Source of the DNA: Paraburkholderia phenoliruptrix
GTDB taxonomy: Bacteria; Pseudomonadota; Gammaproteobacteria; Burkholderiales; Burkholderiaceae
Direction of reading: 5' to 3'
DNA length: 64,000 nucleotides
Assembly: GCF_019511605.1 (NCBI RefSeq)
Contig: NZ_JAEUAV010000005.1
Coordinates: 1 to 64,000, forward strand
Positions 62,480-64,000 of the stretch are shown piece after piece. The stretch's first letter is position 1. Every line of letters starts with the position of its first letter. Made by a program: the position numbers and the translations under genes. The notes under the pieces are model-generated. The model ran no database searches. It worked only from the letters and a program-made list of their open reading frames with translations, and had not been told where the DNA came from.

Positions 62480-62913
62480 ATTTTTTTCAGCCATCCCATG
62501 ACCAGATGTTCGATGAGCACGAGACTCTCCCGATAAGCGGATTCCTCGCCGCCGTGCGGGTCGGCGACGTCGCAGACGTCTTCCCACTTGCCCAGCGGAA
62601 AAACCTTGCCGCGCGAAGCCGGATCGAGCGCTTCGACCTCGCTCACCTGCGCGCGCTCGCTCACGAGCACGAGATCCGCGGACCGCACGAGCTGCCGGTC
62701 CAGACGCCGCGAGTGATGCGGACCCGAGGCGACGCCGCGCTCGGCGAGCAGGCGCCGCATGAGCGGGTCCATGCGCTGGCCGTTCATCGCACGAATGCCT
62801 GCCGAATGGAACGCGATGGACGACGCCGCTGCGTGACGCGCCTTGAACAGCATTTCGGCGGCGGGCGAACGGCACACGTTGGCGTGGCAGACGATCAGAA
62901 CGTTGGCGAACAT
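62473..62913 (-). CDS. bceD: Wzb-type low-molecular-weight tyrosine phosphatase (bceD position)
   Basis: A 146-residue LMW protein tyrosine phosphatase. The P-loop CHANVCRSP gives catalytic Cys9 and Arg15, and DVADPHGG holds the general-acid Asp in the D-P motif. It should remove phosphates from the BY-kinase tyrosine tail, letting export cycle. The ATG at 62913 has GGGAG six bases upstream; longer frames run through a tandem repeat and are not coding. It lies between ugd and the export gene. Confidence 0.93.
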   Translation of the reverse strand: MFANVLIVCHANVCRSPAAEMLFKARHAAASSIAFHSAGIRAMNGQRMDPLMRRLLAERGVASGPHHSRRLDRQLVRSADLVLVSERAQVSEVEALDPASRGKVFPLGKWEDVCDVADPHGGEESAYRESLVLIEHLVMGWLKKIC

Positions 62914-63055
62914 GGCGGGCTCCCGGTGTGGCTCCTTGTTAGGCGCGGCGCTTTCGTGCGCGCGCGCTTGCAGGTACGGTTCAGTCGACATTGGGCGTCC
63001 ACCCCGGCCCTGGTCCTGACAACGAACTCGCAGGCGTGCCTGAGAGCGGACCCGA

Positions 63056-63099
63056 AAGGCGACATGAAGGCGACATGAAGGCGACATGAAGGCGGCATG
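63056..63099. repeat. four-unit 11-bp tandem repeat between ugd and the phosphatase gene
   Basis: AAGGCGACATG is repeated three times exactly and once as AAGGCGGCATG, without gaps. It lies inside the EPS operon in a 226-bp gap, so it would be transcribed. Upstream bases (from about 63040) may be decayed units. Confidence 0.9.
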
Positions 63100-63139
63100 A
63101 AAGCGCATCTGCAAGCGGCGCGCGCAGCAACCTGGCAGC

Positions 63140-64000
63140 TCAGTGGCCTGCCTGGGCCGCAGCGAGCGCAGCGGGCTCGATGACCGGCACGCCGTTTGTG
63201 CCGACTCTGGCGGGCGCATTGCGCAGCGCATGCTGCCGCCCGATCGCGTGATATTCGATGCCGAGTTCGAGCAATGCATCAGGCTCGTACAGGTTGCGGC
63301 CGTCGAAAATGAGCGGCGTTTTCAGCATGGTTTTCAGCGCGGCGAAGTCCGGGCTCTTGAAGACTTTCCACTCGGTCAGGATCACGAGCGCGTCGGCGCC
63401 CTCGGCTGCTTCCATCTCTTCGTTCACGAACTGAAGCCGCGCGTGCTGCTGCGGCACCTCTTTGAGGTCGAGCGCGAATACGCGCTTCGATTCGTCTATC
63501 GCGACCGGGTCGTATGCCTTCACGCGCGCACCACGGCGCAGCAGTTCCGCGATCAGCGGGCGGCTGGGCGCTTCGCGCATGTCGTCGGTATTCGGCTTGA
63601 ATGCGAGACCCCACACGGCGAACGTGCGATCCGACAGATCTTCGCCAAGACGCGCGACGATCTTCTGCCCGAGCACCTTCTTCTGCGTGTCGTTCACCGC
63701 TTCCACGGCCTCCAGAATGCGCAGGTTCGCGTTGTGATCGGCGGCCGTGCGGATCAGCGCCTGCACGTCTTTGGGGAAGCACGAACCGCCGTAGCCGCAG
63801 CCCGCATACAGGAAGTCGTAACCGATGCGCGGGTCCGAACCGATGCCGCGGCGCACCGCCTCGATGTCCGCACCGACGCGATCGGCGAGGTTCGCAAGCT
63901 CGTTCATGTACGAGATGCGCGTGGCGAGCATGGCGTTCGCCGCGTATTTGGTGAACTCCGCCGAGCGCACGTCCATGTACAGCGTGCGTTCGCGGTTGCG
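63140..64000 (-). CDS. ugd: UDP-glucose 6-dehydrogenase, 5' part beyond the window (bceC position)
   Basis: The C-terminal 286 residues of UDP-glucose dehydrogenase, which oxidises UDP-glucose to UDP-glucuronate with two NAD. The frame is open to the window edge, so the N-terminal NAD-binding domain is outside. Visible are [21 protein letters not shown], the catalytic Cys in YGGSCFPKD, and [19 protein letters not shown] of the sugar-binding domain. The last 30 residues are Ala-rich. It is the first gene seen of the long EPS operon and supplies glucuronic acid for the repeat unit. Confidence 0.95.
   Translation of the reverse strand, partial: RNRERTLYMDVRSAEFTKYAANAMLATRISYMNELANLADRVGADIEAVRRGIGSDPRIGYDFLYAGCGYGGSCFPKDVQALIRTAADHNANLRILEAVEAVNDTQKKVLGQKIVARLGEDLSDRTFAVWGLAFKPNTDDMREAPSRPLIAELLRRGARVKAYDPVAIDESKRVFALDLKEVPQQHARLQFVNEEMEAAEGADALVILTEWKVFKSPDFAALKTMLKTPLIFDGRNLYEPDALLELGIEYHAIGRQHALRNAPARVGTNGVPVIEPAALAAAQAGH

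Overview
The window looks like a chromosomal segment of a high-GC betaproteobacterium, most likely Paraburkholderia or a close Burkholderia relative. The evidence is the combined cepacian-type exopolysaccharide genes (bce-I and bce-II orders side by side), the style of the FabV, GalU and PBP1A proteins, strong GC codon bias with long antisense shadow frames, and a nitrate reductase fused to a CysJ-like flavoprotein. I see no rRNA, tRNA, CRISPR array, insertion sequence or phage gene.

Layout. (1) 1-4.1 kb: small stress-type genes on the plus strand (a tiny membrane protein, a His/Met-rich secreted protein, a LemA-like lipoprotein, a universal stress protein, a triple-BON protein). Four FNR/ANR-type boxes precede four of these genes, which suggests a low-oxygen regulon. 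(2) 4.4-14.55 kb: a ten-gene minus-strand amide-utilisation operon: a branched-chain-type ABC importer, formamidase, a cytosolic AmiC-like sensor, an AmiR-like ANTAR antiterminator, an SDR and an amidase. Its leader carries a promoter, two ANTAR hexaloop hairpins and a strong intrinsic terminator. (3) 14.9-23.8 kb: azoreductase plus cupin, a lipoprotein, an MFS carrier, a PBP1A-type enzyme, FabV, an unknown gene and MgtC/SapB. A 31-unit 11-bp repeat tract ends three bases from the PBP1A stop codon. (4) 23.9-35.1 kb: nitrate assimilation: nirB-nirD-nasA(fused)-narK-PilJ-like sensor on the minus strand and a divergent SUMT (cobA-type) gene making siroheme precursor. nirB and cobA each have a sigma-54 promoter followed by a complete ANTAR leader terminator whose hexaloops all read AACGGC. 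narK has a third sigma-54 promoter. (5) 35.3-39.3 kb: a MOSC protein, a GlcG-like protein and malate synthase G. (6) 39.4-64.0 kb: exopolysaccharide synthesis: galU, two acyltransferases, a two-domain glycosyltransferase, a Wzx flippase, a secreted propeller protein, an SGNH hydrolase, GDP-mannose dehydratase, then a long minus-strand operon of Ugd (cut by the window edge), Wzb, Wza, BY-kinase, five glycosyltransferase/polymerase genes and a terminator.

How it fits together. The nitrogen genes use two layers of control: a promoter signal (sigma-54/NtrC-type for nitrate) and RNA antitermination by ANTAR proteins. The amide system carries its own ANTAR protein. The NasT-type protein expected for nirB/cobA is not in this window. 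The bce genes supply UDP-glucose, UDP-glucuronate and GDP-rhamnose precursors, lipid-linked assembly, flipping, polymerisation, tyrosine-phosphorylation control and acyl decoration of one capsule-like polymer.
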